5,154 bases of DNA from Clostridia bacterium (GTDB lineage: Bacteria > Bacillota > Clostridia > Lachnospirales > WQUN01), in the NCBI GenBank assembly GCA_025997155.1, contig BNUF01000167.1:1-5154 (forward strand), read 5' to 3'. The position numbers and the translations under genes were made by a program. Below the pieces are notes generated by a model. It made no database searches. It was not told the DNA's origin and saw nothing but the letters and a program-made list of their open reading frames with translations. Each line of letters starts with the position of its first letter. Within the stretch, counting starts at the first letter, position 1. Shown piece after piece: positions 1-5,154 of the stretch.

Positions 1-813
1 GCTCTGCACATCTTCCTTGGCTGTAGGCAATTCGCCTAAGTTGTAGTAAACGCGGATAAAGCCCAACCCTGCCTTTATGTCGGCGTTGGTTTTGATGTTC
101 TTGTTGAATCCGTTAAGGAAACTCGCGATGTCGGTTGTCGGGGTATCGGCTGTTTTCTTTATTCCGCCTTTTGCGACAGGCGGATTCTCAACGGCGGCGG
201 CGTTTTTCTTTCGTCCGCCCTTCTTGACGGGGGACTCTTCTTCGGGAACATCAATTTCTCGCGGTCCTTCAAGGCTCGCGTCGTCTGGATACCACTGTTG
301 CCACACGTCAAACGACGTTTGATTTATTCCCTCTTGTTGACAGAATATTTTCTTGCCCAAGCCGCTTTCCTTAAACTTCGCAAGTGCTTGCCGCTGATTA
401 GACGTATGGAGCAGAGTTGCCCCTTCAAGTGTTATCCCGTCTTTAAACTTCTTAATCCAATTCCTAAACGTGCTGCTGGTCAAGTCGTGTTCTTTGGCAT
501 AGTCCTCGAACTTGTCGCCGCTCCACAAATATTCAGCAACGAGGTTGCGTCTGTCGTCATCCGAAAGCTGTGACGAATCAGTCTCGTCAGATAGAGAATC
601 GGTCGTTTCCGACACGGTTTCAGAGGATTCGCTCGGGATTTCCGCAGAGACGGTTTCGGTTTCAGAGGCGTTACTGTCAACATCTTTAATATATCGGCTA
701 AGAGTGGCCACACTAAACCCTTGATTTTTGGCAAATTCTTTTTGGGTCAATCCACTTTTCCTAAACTTCGTAACTATCTTTTTCTTTTCAGACGAGGGTA
801 TACCAATTGCCAT
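1..813 (-). CDS. Triple helix-turn-helix protein, transposase-OrfA-like repeats (partial, C-terminus off window)
   Basis: An open frame of 271 codons runs from ATG 813 to the left window edge without a stop, so the C-terminus is missing. The start is set by GGAGGAA six nt upstream. An in-frame ATG at 828 lies upstream of that site and has no site of its own. Three copies of one HTH-like unit are visible at residues 11-44, 89-123 and 141-175. In each copy a Ser-Gly pair (20-21, 98-99, 150-151) is followed exactly 21 residues later by an aromatic residue (Y41, W119, W171), giving the pattern FRKSG/FKESG...ATLSRYIK/STFRNWIKK. This resembles the HTH_Tnp region of IS3/IS66-type OrfA proteins and suggests DNA binding. 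Linkers are an acidic Ser/Thr/Glu stretch (45-86) and a segment with KKGGRKK and KGGIKK (197-220). Residues 228-271 are unrecognised. No DDE catalytic domain is visible, so this may be a repurposed DNA-binding protein rather than an active transposase. The gene call is firm; the function is inferred. Confidence 0.85.
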   Translation of the reverse strand, partial: MAIGIPSSEKKKIVTKFRKSGLTQKEFAKNQGFSVATLSRYIKDVDSNASETETVSAEIPSESSETVSETTDSLSDETDSSQLSDDDRRNLVAEYLWSGDKFEDYAKEHDLTSSTFRNWIKKFKDGITLEGATLLHTSNQRQALAKFKESGLGKKIFCQQEGINQTSFDVWQQWYPDDASLEGPREIDVPEEESPVKKGGRKKNAAAVENPPVAKGGIKKTADTPTTDIASFLNGFNKNIKTNADIKAGLGFIRVYYNLGELPTAKEDVQS

Positions 814-819
814 CCTAAA

Positions 820-826
820 TTCCTCC
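820..826 (-). promoter_or_regulatory. Ribosome binding site deciding the start of the triple-HTH gene
   Basis: The minus strand reads GGAGGAA, followed by six nt (TTTAGG) and the ATG at 813. This is a near-ideal Shine-Dalgarno sequence. It favours ATG 813 over the in-frame ATG at 828, which would sit upstream of it. Confidence 0.85.
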
Positions 827-855
827 ATAAATAAACGATATTACCATTTACTTGT

Positions 856-884
856 ATTTTACTACATTGTTACAAATTAGTCAA
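856..884 (-). promoter_or_regulatory. Predicted sigma-A promoter for the triple-HTH gene
   Basis: On the minus strand the -35 hexamer TTGACT (884-879) is separated by exactly 17 nt from the -10 hexamer TAAAAT (861-856). Each matches consensus at five of six positions. Transcription would start near 849, giving a leader of about 35 nt with a strong ribosome binding site before ATG 813. The -35 box includes the last bases of the upstream broken reading frame (its stop TAA is at 879-877). An imperfect dyad (TTGTA at 852-856, TACAA at 871-875) spans the spacer and -10 and could be an operator, but five-base arms in AT-rich DNA are weak evidence. Confidence 0.7.
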
Positions 885-1170
885 ACCCTTCCGCAAAATT
901 TTTAATTATTTTTCGCCAAACGCAATCGGTGGAATATGGTTTCCTAAACCGTGCCAATCCTTTACACACCTCAAAAAAATCCTTTTTACTTAAGGCATAA
1001 ACTTGATTCCCAGAACGCATAAAGTCGTATAATAAATCCATGTTTTCAAATTTATCCTAGGGATAATCAGAAGAATAGTAAATAAATAACTCTCCTGTAG
1101 ACATACGCAAAAAAAGATACTCATCAATCAGCGTACTATTAGTTCGCAAATATTCCTCAACCTTATTCAC
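877..1170 (-). pseudogene. Small hypothetical gene interrupted by an in-frame TAG
   Basis: From a GTG at 1170, preceded by AGAGAGGG seven nt upstream, one frame runs 97 sense-or-stop codons to TAA at 879-877. A single TAG at 1059-1057 interrupts it. The first part (37 residues) begins MNKVEEYLRT and ends YYSSDYP. The second part (59 residues) begins DKFENMDLLY and ends KNFAEGFD. Both halves have protein-like composition with charged and aromatic residues, and the frame is otherwise intact, as expected for a gene broken recently by one substitution such as CAG to TAG. I do not recognise the family. Alternatives are two tiny separate peptides (an ATG at 1044 has no good ribosome binding site), amber read-through, or chance. 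No convincing promoter is visible upstream. A predicted terminator at 1201-1227 would cut off read-through from the exporter operon. Confidence 0.5.
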
Positions 1171-1200
1171 ACTACAGCCCTCTCTACAATTATTTGAAAT

Positions 1201-1227
1201 AAAAAAGATGACTCAAACGGCATCCTT
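1201..1227 (-). terminator. Predicted intrinsic terminator of the flavodoxin-to-exporter unit
   Basis: On the minus strand AAGGATG and CATCTTT form a seven-pair stem (one G-T pair) around a 10-nt loop, CCGTTTGAGT. The descending arm runs into TTTTTT. It lies about 90 nt after the exporter stop codon and before the small broken gene. The stem is modest and AT-rich, so efficiency may be partial, but the T6 tract is clear. Confidence 0.55.
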
Positions 1228-1236
1228 ACAAATATC

Positions 1237-1256
1237 GGAGAAATGCGGATTTCCCC
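1237..1256 (-). repeat. Stem-loop just upstream of the terminator
   Basis: On the minus strand GGGGAAAT and ATTTCTCC can pair over eight base pairs (one G-T) around a four-nt loop, CCGC. It lies nine nt before the terminator hairpin, so the exporter transcript would end in two consecutive hairpins. This could stabilise the 3' end of the mRNA or belong to a dispersed intergenic element. The rest of the 149-nt gap 1171-1319 holds no gene or promoter I can support. Confidence 0.5.
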
Positions 1257-1319
1257 TTAATCTTGAACGGGTGTTAAATCAATAGTCACAATTTTCGGGA
1301 GTACTGATTTTAGTAGATT

Positions 1320-2531
1320 CTATTCACCAGCCGATTTCAGTGTCTTGGACGAGGCAAGCACGAATCCGCTTGCGAATAACAACACTCCCGTGATTATCAG
1401 CAAGTTTTCAATTCTAACAACATCGCCTAAAGGTCCAAACAAAAGCATTCCCACAGGCATTGCAAGTCCATTCAACATCATCATTACGCTGAACACGCGA
1501 CCCATTATGGCGGGGTCGAGCTTGCTCTGCATAATCGTTTGCGTCGGTGTATTGAACAGCGGCACGGACATTCCACACAGGAGCATAATGCCGAGATAAA
1601 CCCAAAAGTTCGGCACGATGCCAAACAGAAACGTCGTAACGCCAAACACGAAACACGCTAAAATCATTGTGTGAACCTTGTTCTTAAATCCACCCCAAAC
1701 TGAAATTGCTACCCCGCCAAGCATCATTCCGATTGAGAATCCCATCTCAACTGCGGTGAGCCGCCAAACATCATCGCCGAATGTACGCGTTACCTGTAGC
1801 GGCGTAAGCATTGCGGCGGGGGTCATACATACGCAGAAGAACACCGTGTACGCCAGCAAGATTTTCAGCCACGAAATACCGCCGATGTAGCGAATGCCCT
1901 CTTTTAACTCGCTCCAATATGCCTTGATGCCATTCTCACTTTGTTTGCGTTCCAAATGCGGAACGTGTACGAATAATAACACCACCGAAATCCCAATTAC
2001 CGCCGTGATTACGTCAATAAAAAATATGTACTCAATCGGCAGAAACGTAAGCAAGACACCCGCAAGCATCGGCGTGGCGAACATCGTCAGCGACTGCACA
2101 GAAGATTGAATCCCGTTAAAACGCGTCAAATGCTCCTGTGGCACGATTTGCGGAATGAGTGCGCTGACGGCGGGCGATTGAACTCCCTGACCAAACCCAC
2201 GCACGACCACCACAATCAACATCAGCCACATATTCCTATATCCCATTAAAAACAAGACCGCAAGAATAAGCGTGGCGACAGCGATAACCGCATCCGAAAT
2301 GTTTACAAGATATTTGCGGTTGTACCTATCTGCCCACACCCCCGCGAACGGCGAGATAAGCACCATCGGCAACATTCCCGCGCAGGTGAACAGCATCATC
2401 CAGACGCCGGACTGAGTCTCAAGCGTGATATGCCACGTTATTGCGTACTGCACAAGCATAGAGCCGAACATTGACGCGAATTGCCCGCCTATGAAGAACC
2501 CCGCGTTACGTTTCCATTTGGCTTCATTCAT
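1320..2531 (-). CDS. MFS efflux transporter, Mef/DHA3 (MFS_3) type
   Basis: This gene encodes a 403-residue integral membrane protein of the major facilitator superfamily, probably a proton-driven exporter of drugs or metabolites in the cytoplasmic membrane. Hydrophobic segments run along the whole length, consistent with twelve helices. The loop between helices 2 and 3 carries the family signature GVWADRYNRK (residues 64-73). A second conserved region, MGRVFSVM (343-350), and the related GPLGD turn (366-370) are typical of the MFS_3 group, which includes macrolide exporters of about 405 residues. A basic cytoplasmic loop is visible near 191-215. The start chosen is ATG 2531, which overlaps the upstream stop codon as ATGA, implying translational coupling. 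GGAAGGA lies 10 nt upstream. A GTG at 2555 would add eight residues with little support. It is the last gene of a four-gene unit ending at the hairpins near 1201-1256. The substrate cannot be read from sequence; macrolide resistance is not implied. Confidence 0.92.
   Translation of the reverse strand: MNEAKWKRNAGFFIGGQFASMFGSMLVQYAITWHITLETQSGVWMMLFTCAGMLPMVLISPFAGVWADRYNRKYLVNISDAVIAVATLILAVLFLMGYRNMWLMLIVVVVRGFGQGVQSPAVSALIPQIVPQEHLTRFNGIQSSVQSLTMFATPMLAGVLLTFLPIEYIFFIDVITAVIGISVVLLFVHVPHLERKQSENGIKAYWSELKEGIRYIGGISWLKILLAYTVFFCVCMTPAAMLTPLQVTRTFGDDVWRLTAVEMGFSIGMMLGGVAISVWGGFKNKVHTMILACFVFGVTTFLFGIVPNFWVYLGIMLLCGMSVPLFNTPTQTIMQSKLDPAIMGRVFSVMMMLNGLAMPVGMLLFGPLGDVVRIENLLIITGVLLFASGFVLASSKTLKSAGE
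2528..2531 (-). promoter_or_regulatory. ATGA stop-start overlap (translational coupling)
   Basis: The stop codon of the zinc-ribbon gene (TGA, 2530-2528) and the exporter start (ATG, 2531-2529) share the four bases ATGA. This favours ribosome re-initiation and fixes the exporter start at 2531. Confidence 0.75.
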
Positions 2532-2935
2532 TTCGCGTTGTTCCTTCCGCACCACAGTGCTATTTCGGTTATCAGGTCAAGCGGGAGCGGTTTATTATTC
2601 GGAAGTTGGATGCCGCCTTTGCTGGTTTTGTAATCGGTCAACTTTTCGGCTAATGCCGTAGTGGCTTCGCCGCCAGGGTATAAACCAATATGTTTCTTAA
2701 ATGCCGCAAAGTGTATAAGATTCTGCCCTTTCCAAAAAGTCGGCATCTGCCATGATATCTTCTCTGTTGCGTCAGGTAAAGCGACTTTTATTGCCGCGTA
2801 AACTTCAAGCAGTCGTAGTTGAATATCCTCGGTTTGCGCGGCAATGTACGCTTCTATTGTTTTTGGAGGTTCGGAACAAAAGTGATGTTGCTCAGTGTTT
2901 TCAAACTTGCGACCACAATTCAGGCATTTCCACAT
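2528..2935 (-). CDS. Zinc-ribbon plus DUF1801 (YdhG-like) protein
   Basis: This gene encodes a 135-residue soluble protein. The N-terminus holds a compact probable zinc-binding motif: C4 and C7 (CLNCGRKF), H17/H18 and C20 (HHFC). The rest (about 26-131) matches the DUF1801/YdhG-like fold, recognised from SWQMPTFWKG (61-70), IHFAAFKKHIGLYPG (74-88), YKTSKG (102-107) and NKPLPLDLI (114-122). Bacillus subtilis YdhG (Fra), a frataxin-like iron-handling protein, belongs to this superfamily, but many members are uncharacterised, so an iron role here is a family-based guess. GAGGTGA six nt before ATG 2935 supports the start. The upstream membrane-protein gene ends 14 nt before this start, and the stop overlaps the exporter start by 4 nt, so it is firmly inside the operon. 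The zinc-finger and DUF1801 pairing is, to my recollection, common in Clostridia-type genomes. Confidence 0.9.
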   Translation of the reverse strand: MWKCLNCGRKFENTEQHHFCSEPPKTIEAYIAAQTEDIQLRLLEVYAAIKVALPDATEKISWQMPTFWKGQNLIHFAAFKKHIGLYPGGEATTALAEKLTDYKTSKGGIQLPNNKPLPLDLITEIALWCGRNNAK

Positions 2936-2949
2936 TAGCTATCACCTCA

Positions 2950-3315
2950 TCATTTTGTCCGTTTCTTGCGTAAACGAAGAACAATTACTCCGACCGCAAT
3001 CATAATCGCACCTAACGCCAATCCGATAAAAACCATATCTGGACTATCCCCGAATTCGTTGTCAAAAAGTAACGCGAAATCTAGGATTATCGTGGCGGTA
3101 GCATAACAAAACAAGAGCAGTGGCGCGAGTAAACCTCTTTTGATAATCCCAGCATTGCGGATACCAAGCATTGTTAAGCCAAACGCGAGAGCAAGCCCTA
3201 TAGCGCATGCTCCAGGCGCGTCCTGTGTATATCCGAGTACGAAAAAGGCAGAACCTAACAGTATTCCGACAATTATCGGAAACAACACTGACAGTTTAAC
3301 AAATTTAGCAGGCAC
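2950..3315 (-). CDS. Small four-helix membrane protein, function unknown
   Basis: This gene encodes a 121-residue hydrophobic protein with four likely transmembrane segments at about residues 7-28, 35-52, 61-83 and 93-114. It ends in a basic tail, RLRKKRTK, that should lie in the cytoplasm. An acidic loop, FDNEFGDSPD (84-93), separates helices 3 and 4. I recognise no family or catalytic motif. The start is GTG 3315, supported by GGGGAG seven nt upstream. A nearby ATG at 3320 is in another frame that closes quickly. It follows the flavodoxin gene by 58 nt with no clear terminator or promoter between, and precedes the zinc-ribbon gene by 14 nt, so it is probably co-transcribed with both. It might be a partner of the exporter or an independent membrane protein; sequence alone does not decide. 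Confidence 0.8.
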   Translation of the reverse strand: MPAKFVKLSVLFPIIVGILLGSAFFVLGYTQDAPGACAIGLALAFGLTMLGIRNAGIIKRGLLAPLLLFCYATATIILDFALLFDNEFGDSPDMVFIGLALGAIMIAVGVIVLRLRKKRTK

Positions 3316-3349
3316 AACATTACTCCCCTTATGTCATGATAATGTGAAT

Positions 3350-3361
3350 ACCTAAATAGGT
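3350..3361. repeat. Short palindrome ACCTAAATAGGT between flavodoxin and membrane-protein genes
   Basis: ACCTA and TAGGT form five-base arms around AA in the 58-nt gap between the two genes. It could be a protein-binding site or a weak hairpin. No matching -35 and -10 pair was found beside it, and arms this short can occur by chance. Confidence 0.25.
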
Positions 3362-3373
3362 GTGTACAGGTTC

Positions 3374-3784
3374 TCACTTCACAAACTGTTTCGCAAACTC
3401 CCTTGCCGATTCACAATCTTGCTCGTTTGGGCGGTTCTTATGCGTAATGCTAAACTGCCCTCGGCAATGGAATTCCTTCCCCAACGTGGCAATTCCTCTT
3501 TCCGCTAAAGCCTTCTTTATGTGAGGATATGCGGATTTAACCACAGCCGTTGTACTAAACACAACAACTCCCTTAACTTGTTCATGTTGGAGTTTCTTGA
3601 TAAACTCTTTCAACTCATCATCAATCCCAAAGGCATACAGTGCTCCGCCCAAAAACAGCAAGTCCACAGAATCGTTCAAGCCATCGCTTATCGGCAACGC
3701 CGTCACACCAACTGCTGTTGCTATTATTTCAGCTATCTTTTTCGTGTTGCCTGATTTACTCAAATATCTTACTGCTATTTTCAT
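3374..3784 (-). CDS. Flavodoxin-family protein
   Basis: This gene encodes a 136-residue cytoplasmic protein with the short flavodoxin fold, expected to bind FMN and carry electrons or serve as a small flavin reductase. The N-terminal beta strand MKIAVRYLSK leads into the phosphate-binding loop SKSGNT (residues 9-14). GGALY (46-50) and VFSTTAV (75-81) correspond to the two isoalloxazine-contacting loop regions. FHCRGQF (105-111) is a conserved C-terminal feature of this bacterial subfamily. The start is ATG 3784, with GGGGAGGA six nt upstream. A longer frame to 3844 would add 20 residues, but these span the -10 box and ribosome binding site of its own promoter, so that extension is rejected. 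It is the first gene of the four-gene unit and the only one directly behind a strong promoter. The redox partner is not identifiable here. Confidence 0.9.
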   Translation of the reverse strand: MKIAVRYLSKSGNTKKIAEIIATAVGVTALPISDGLNDSVDLLFLGGALYAFGIDDELKEFIKKLQHEQVKGVVVFSTTAVVKSAYPHIKKALAERGIATLGKEFHCRGQFSITHKNRPNEQDCESAREFAKQFVK

Positions 3785-3790
3785 TGAAAG

Positions 3791-3798
3791 TCCTCCCC
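3791..3798 (-). promoter_or_regulatory. Ribosome binding site deciding the flavodoxin start
   Basis: GGGGAGGA lies six nt (CTTTCA) before ATG 3784. With the promoter immediately upstream, it rules out the longer frame beginning at 3844. Confidence 0.85.
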
Positions 3799-3806
3799 AC
3801 AAACCC

Positions 3807-3835
3807 ATTATACCACTTTCCATGACATATGTAAA
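3807..3835 (-). promoter_or_regulatory. Strong predicted sigma-A promoter for the flavodoxin-exporter unit
   Basis: The minus strand has TTTACA (3835-3830) as -35, five of six matches, then exactly 17 nt, then a perfect TATAAT (3812-3807) as -10. The transcript would start near 3800, leaving a very short leader before the ribosome binding site, so leader-based regulation is unlikely. The -35 box directly touches the hairpin at 3836-3853. Confidence 0.8.
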
Positions 3836-3853
3836 GGCGGGCAAAATCCCGCC
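3836..3853 (-). terminator. GC-rich hairpin after the two-gene unit, weak T tract
   Basis: GGCGGG and CCCGCC form a perfect six-pair stem around ATTTTG on the minus strand, 10 nt after the stop of the 150-aa gene. Only TTT follows, so termination may be inefficient. The same location could also let the stem act as a barrier or binding site beside the promoter that begins at the next base. Confidence 0.5.
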
Positions 3854-3862
3854 GTCCCCGCC

Positions 3863-4315
3863 TCAATTTCCTGTATACACAGACGGGTAGTATTCCAATA
3901 TGTGATAATGCTTTGTTCCTTGCGGATGCCACAGCACGTCGCAATCCTCCACTTCTTTCCACGCCTCTTCGTGCAGTCTCGGCATAACACCTCCGCCCAC
4001 TCCATACCGTTGAGGTTCGCCCAACACGTTCTCTATCTGGTGTGAGCCGACGGGATTCCCCGCGTTGTCCACGAGAATCATATAGCCGATGCGAGTGTTC
4101 ACATCCGCGTAAACTAAAATGCTTCCCCACGTTTCCTTTTGGTCGCTTATCAACTCATACCCTTTGCCAATCGCCGCGTCAACACGAAAGGGTTGCAAAA
4201 ACATCAGAATCCCCGCAAGCACAACAGCCACACACAATGCGATGCCAACAATTCTTCTCCGCGTTGTCCATGGGCGGGCATTCAGCTTTCTCAATATGTC
4301 CTTATCTGTATCCAT
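3863..4315 (-). CDS. Single-pass membrane-anchored protein, function unknown
   Basis: This gene encodes a 150-residue protein. Residues 1-21 are polar and end in TTRRRI, followed by one hydrophobic segment (about 22-40) and a soluble domain (44-150). By the positive-inside rule the N-terminus should be cytoplasmic and the C-terminal domain extracytoplasmic. The domain holds paired beta-like stretches (SILVYADVN, IGYMILVDNAGNPVG), a glycine run YGVGGGV (104-110), one cysteine (C125) and HPQGTKHYHILEYYP near the end. The aromatic and His-rich tail is distinctive, but I recognise no family. The start is ATG 4315, supported by AGAGGGGA five nt upstream. A frame open to 4357 would overlap the preceding gene and is not needed. 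It begins 13 nt after the stop of the 270-aa gene, so the two are almost certainly one transcript and may act together. Confidence 0.8.
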   Translation of the reverse strand: MDTDKDILRKLNARPWTTRRRIVGIALCVAVVLAGILMFLQPFRVDAAIGKGYELISDQKETWGSILVYADVNTRIGYMILVDNAGNPVGSHQIENVLGEPQRYGVGGGVMPRLHEEAWKEVEDCDVLWHPQGTKHYHILEYYPSVYTGN

Positions 4316-4320
4316 AAAAA

Positions 4321-4328
4321 TCCCCTCT
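4321..4328 (-). promoter_or_regulatory. Ribosome binding site deciding the start of the 150-aa gene
   Basis: AGAGGGGA lies five nt (TTTTT) before ATG 4315 and directly after the stop codon of the preceding gene. This makes 4315 a better start than 4357. Confidence 0.75.
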
Positions 4329-5141
4329 CTACTCCTTAACCCATACCGACTTCTCAAATCCAGTCACAAAGGTTTCCCCAACCCCCAACTCAATGCCATA
4401 CCTTTCGGCGTTCGCCATGGCTTCTTCACTTGCTTTCCAGCCAATCGAGAGTTTCCTAACATATGGCGAAATCTCCACCAACACGCTCGACTTGCCAGAA
4501 GTCAGGCAACACTCCGAGGCAATCTCTCTATGTGCTACCTCTTGCTTAATCAAACACACCTGCGACAAAACGTGGTCTGCCCTAAACGCCGCTTCATTCT
4601 CATAAATCCTAACAGCCTTATTCCTTTTTCGTTTCACCTCAATTCCGCAAGTCAAAAACGCGTACACTTCCAACACAAAGTTCTCTACGTTTCGCGCGAC
4701 AAACTCCTTGCCAATTGGGTCGCCGAGTTTGCCGTCCGCTAATGGCGAGAAAAACACCTCGTCATTAACCTGGTAAAACCCGCACAAGGCTACACCCGCA
4801 AAGTTTTTCATAACATACAGCATAACAACCTTGCCGTCCGTATACAGTTTCTCACAAAGGTATATCTCCCCACAACCCGCTAAATGCTTGACTTTCAAAC
4901 ATATTCCACCTCTTGGCAACAAGCGTTTCCGACTATGCAACGTGTGCTGGTAAAATTCAGTTTCAGCCCAAACCTCACACTCAAACTCAAACAGTGACAC
5001 GCCGTGCATATCGGCTTTCAAAAACTGTTTGTCTCTTTCTGTAACAAAATTAGACAGTATAATATAAGCACGATAAACAATATCACAGTCAATAGACTTA
5101 TCTGCCGTCCCCGTCACATTTTTCCTCGTAAAGCGTTTCAT
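4329..5141 (-). CDS. Cysteine-containing hypothetical protein, start uncertain
   Basis: This frame encodes 270 residues from ATG 5141 to TAG at 4331-4329. I do not recognise the family. The protein is mixed in charge, has no signal peptide or membrane segment, and contains ten cysteines (19, 55, 81, 90, 96, 120, 165, 196, 211, 212), more than usual for a cytoplasmic protein this size, though without regular CxxC spacing. A basic patch VKRKRNK lies at 169-175. The C-terminal part (226-270) reads as a small separate region with PYVRKLSIGWK, an Ala/Glu-rich helix and GETFVTGFEK. The ribosome binding site before ATG 5141 is weak (GGGAAAG), and the frame stays open to the window edge, so the true start may lie outside. 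The next gene follows after 13 nt. The long uninterrupted frame and operon-like spacing support a real gene; the function is unknown. Confidence 0.75.
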   Translation of the reverse strand: MKRFTRKNVTGTADKSIDCDIVYRAYIILSNFVTERDKQFLKADMHGVSLFEFECEVWAETEFYQHTLHSRKRLLPRGGICLKVKHLAGCGEIYLCEKLYTDGKVVMLYVMKNFAGVALCGFYQVNDEVFFSPLADGKLGDPIGKEFVARNVENFVLEVYAFLTCGIEVKRKRNKAVRIYENEAAFRADHVLSQVCLIKQEVAHREIASECCLTSGKSSVLVEISPYVRKLSIGWKASEEAMANAERYGIELGVGETFVTGFEKSVWVKE

Positions 5142-5154
5142 GTCTTTCCCGGAA

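Noticed and set aside
1..813. An active IS3- or IS66-type insertion sequence
   Set aside because: Only HTH-like repeats are visible. There is no DDE domain, no OrfB and no terminal inverted repeats inside the window; the left side is cut off, so this is not fully excluded.
1171..1319. A coding frame in the gap after the exporter
   Set aside because: All frames are closed by stops (for example TGA near 1214 in the frame of the broken gene) and the gap is better explained by the two hairpins.
2532..2555. GTG 2555 as the exporter start
   Set aside because: The ATGA overlap at 2531 is the typical coupled start, and the extra eight residues include the ribosome binding site sequence.
3316..3373. 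A separate promoter for the small membrane-protein gene
   Set aside because: TATCAT could serve as a -10, but no -35-like hexamer lies 16 to 18 nt upstream.
3785..3844. A 20-residue N-terminal extension of the flavodoxin
   Set aside because: It would cover the -10 box and the ribosome binding site, and flavodoxins begin at the MKIAVRY strand.
4119..4742. A 207-codon plus-strand open frame
   Set aside because: It lies entirely opposite the two minus-strand genes at 3863-4315 and 4329-5141. It has no good ribosome binding site and its composition looks like an antisense shadow.
1..5154. CRISPR array, tRNA, rRNA, riboswitch or defence system
   Set aside because: No regularly spaced direct repeats, cloverleaf or rRNA-like sequence, recognisable aptamer, or known defence domains were seen on either strand.

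Overview
The window suggests a low-to-mid GC Bacillota-type bacterium (Clostridia or Negativicutes-like). The evidence is strong GGAGG-type ribosome binding sites, sigma-A-like promoters with 17-nt spacers, and protein families common in that phylum. There is no rRNA or tRNA to place it more exactly, so this is an inference. Every credible gene lies on the minus strand, so the window reads from right to left.

Right end (about 5141 to 3863): two genes of unrecognised function, 13 nt apart and probably co-transcribed. The first encodes a 270-aa cysteine-containing soluble protein whose start is near the window edge. The second encodes a 150-aa protein with one N-terminal membrane anchor. A short GC-rich hairpin follows. 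Its 3' edge abuts the -35 box of a near-consensus promoter (TTTACA, 17 nt, TATAAT).

Centre (3784 to 1320): that promoter drives a four-gene unit. It encodes a small flavodoxin-family protein, a four-helix membrane protein, a zinc-ribbon plus DUF1801 (YdhG-like) protein, and a 403-aa MFS exporter of the Mef/DHA3 type. The last two genes overlap by 4 nt (ATGA). Two consecutive hairpins, the second with a T6 tract, close the unit near 1201-1256. The exporter is the only member with a fairly clear physiological role (probable drug or metabolite efflux). How the flavodoxin and DUF1801 proteins relate to it is unknown.

Left part (1170 to 1): a short reading frame of about 97 codons is interrupted by one in-frame TAG and is probably a decayed gene. 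Its last codons overlap a good promoter (TTGACT, 17 nt, TAAAAT). That promoter serves a gene that runs off the left edge (at least 271 aa). The encoded protein carries three degenerate copies of a transposase-like helix-turn-helix, aligned without gaps, and separated by acidic Ser/Thr-rich and Lys/Gly-rich linkers. This protein is the least ordinary object in the window. I see no CRISPR array, tRNA, rRNA, complete insertion sequence or clearly new multi-gene system.
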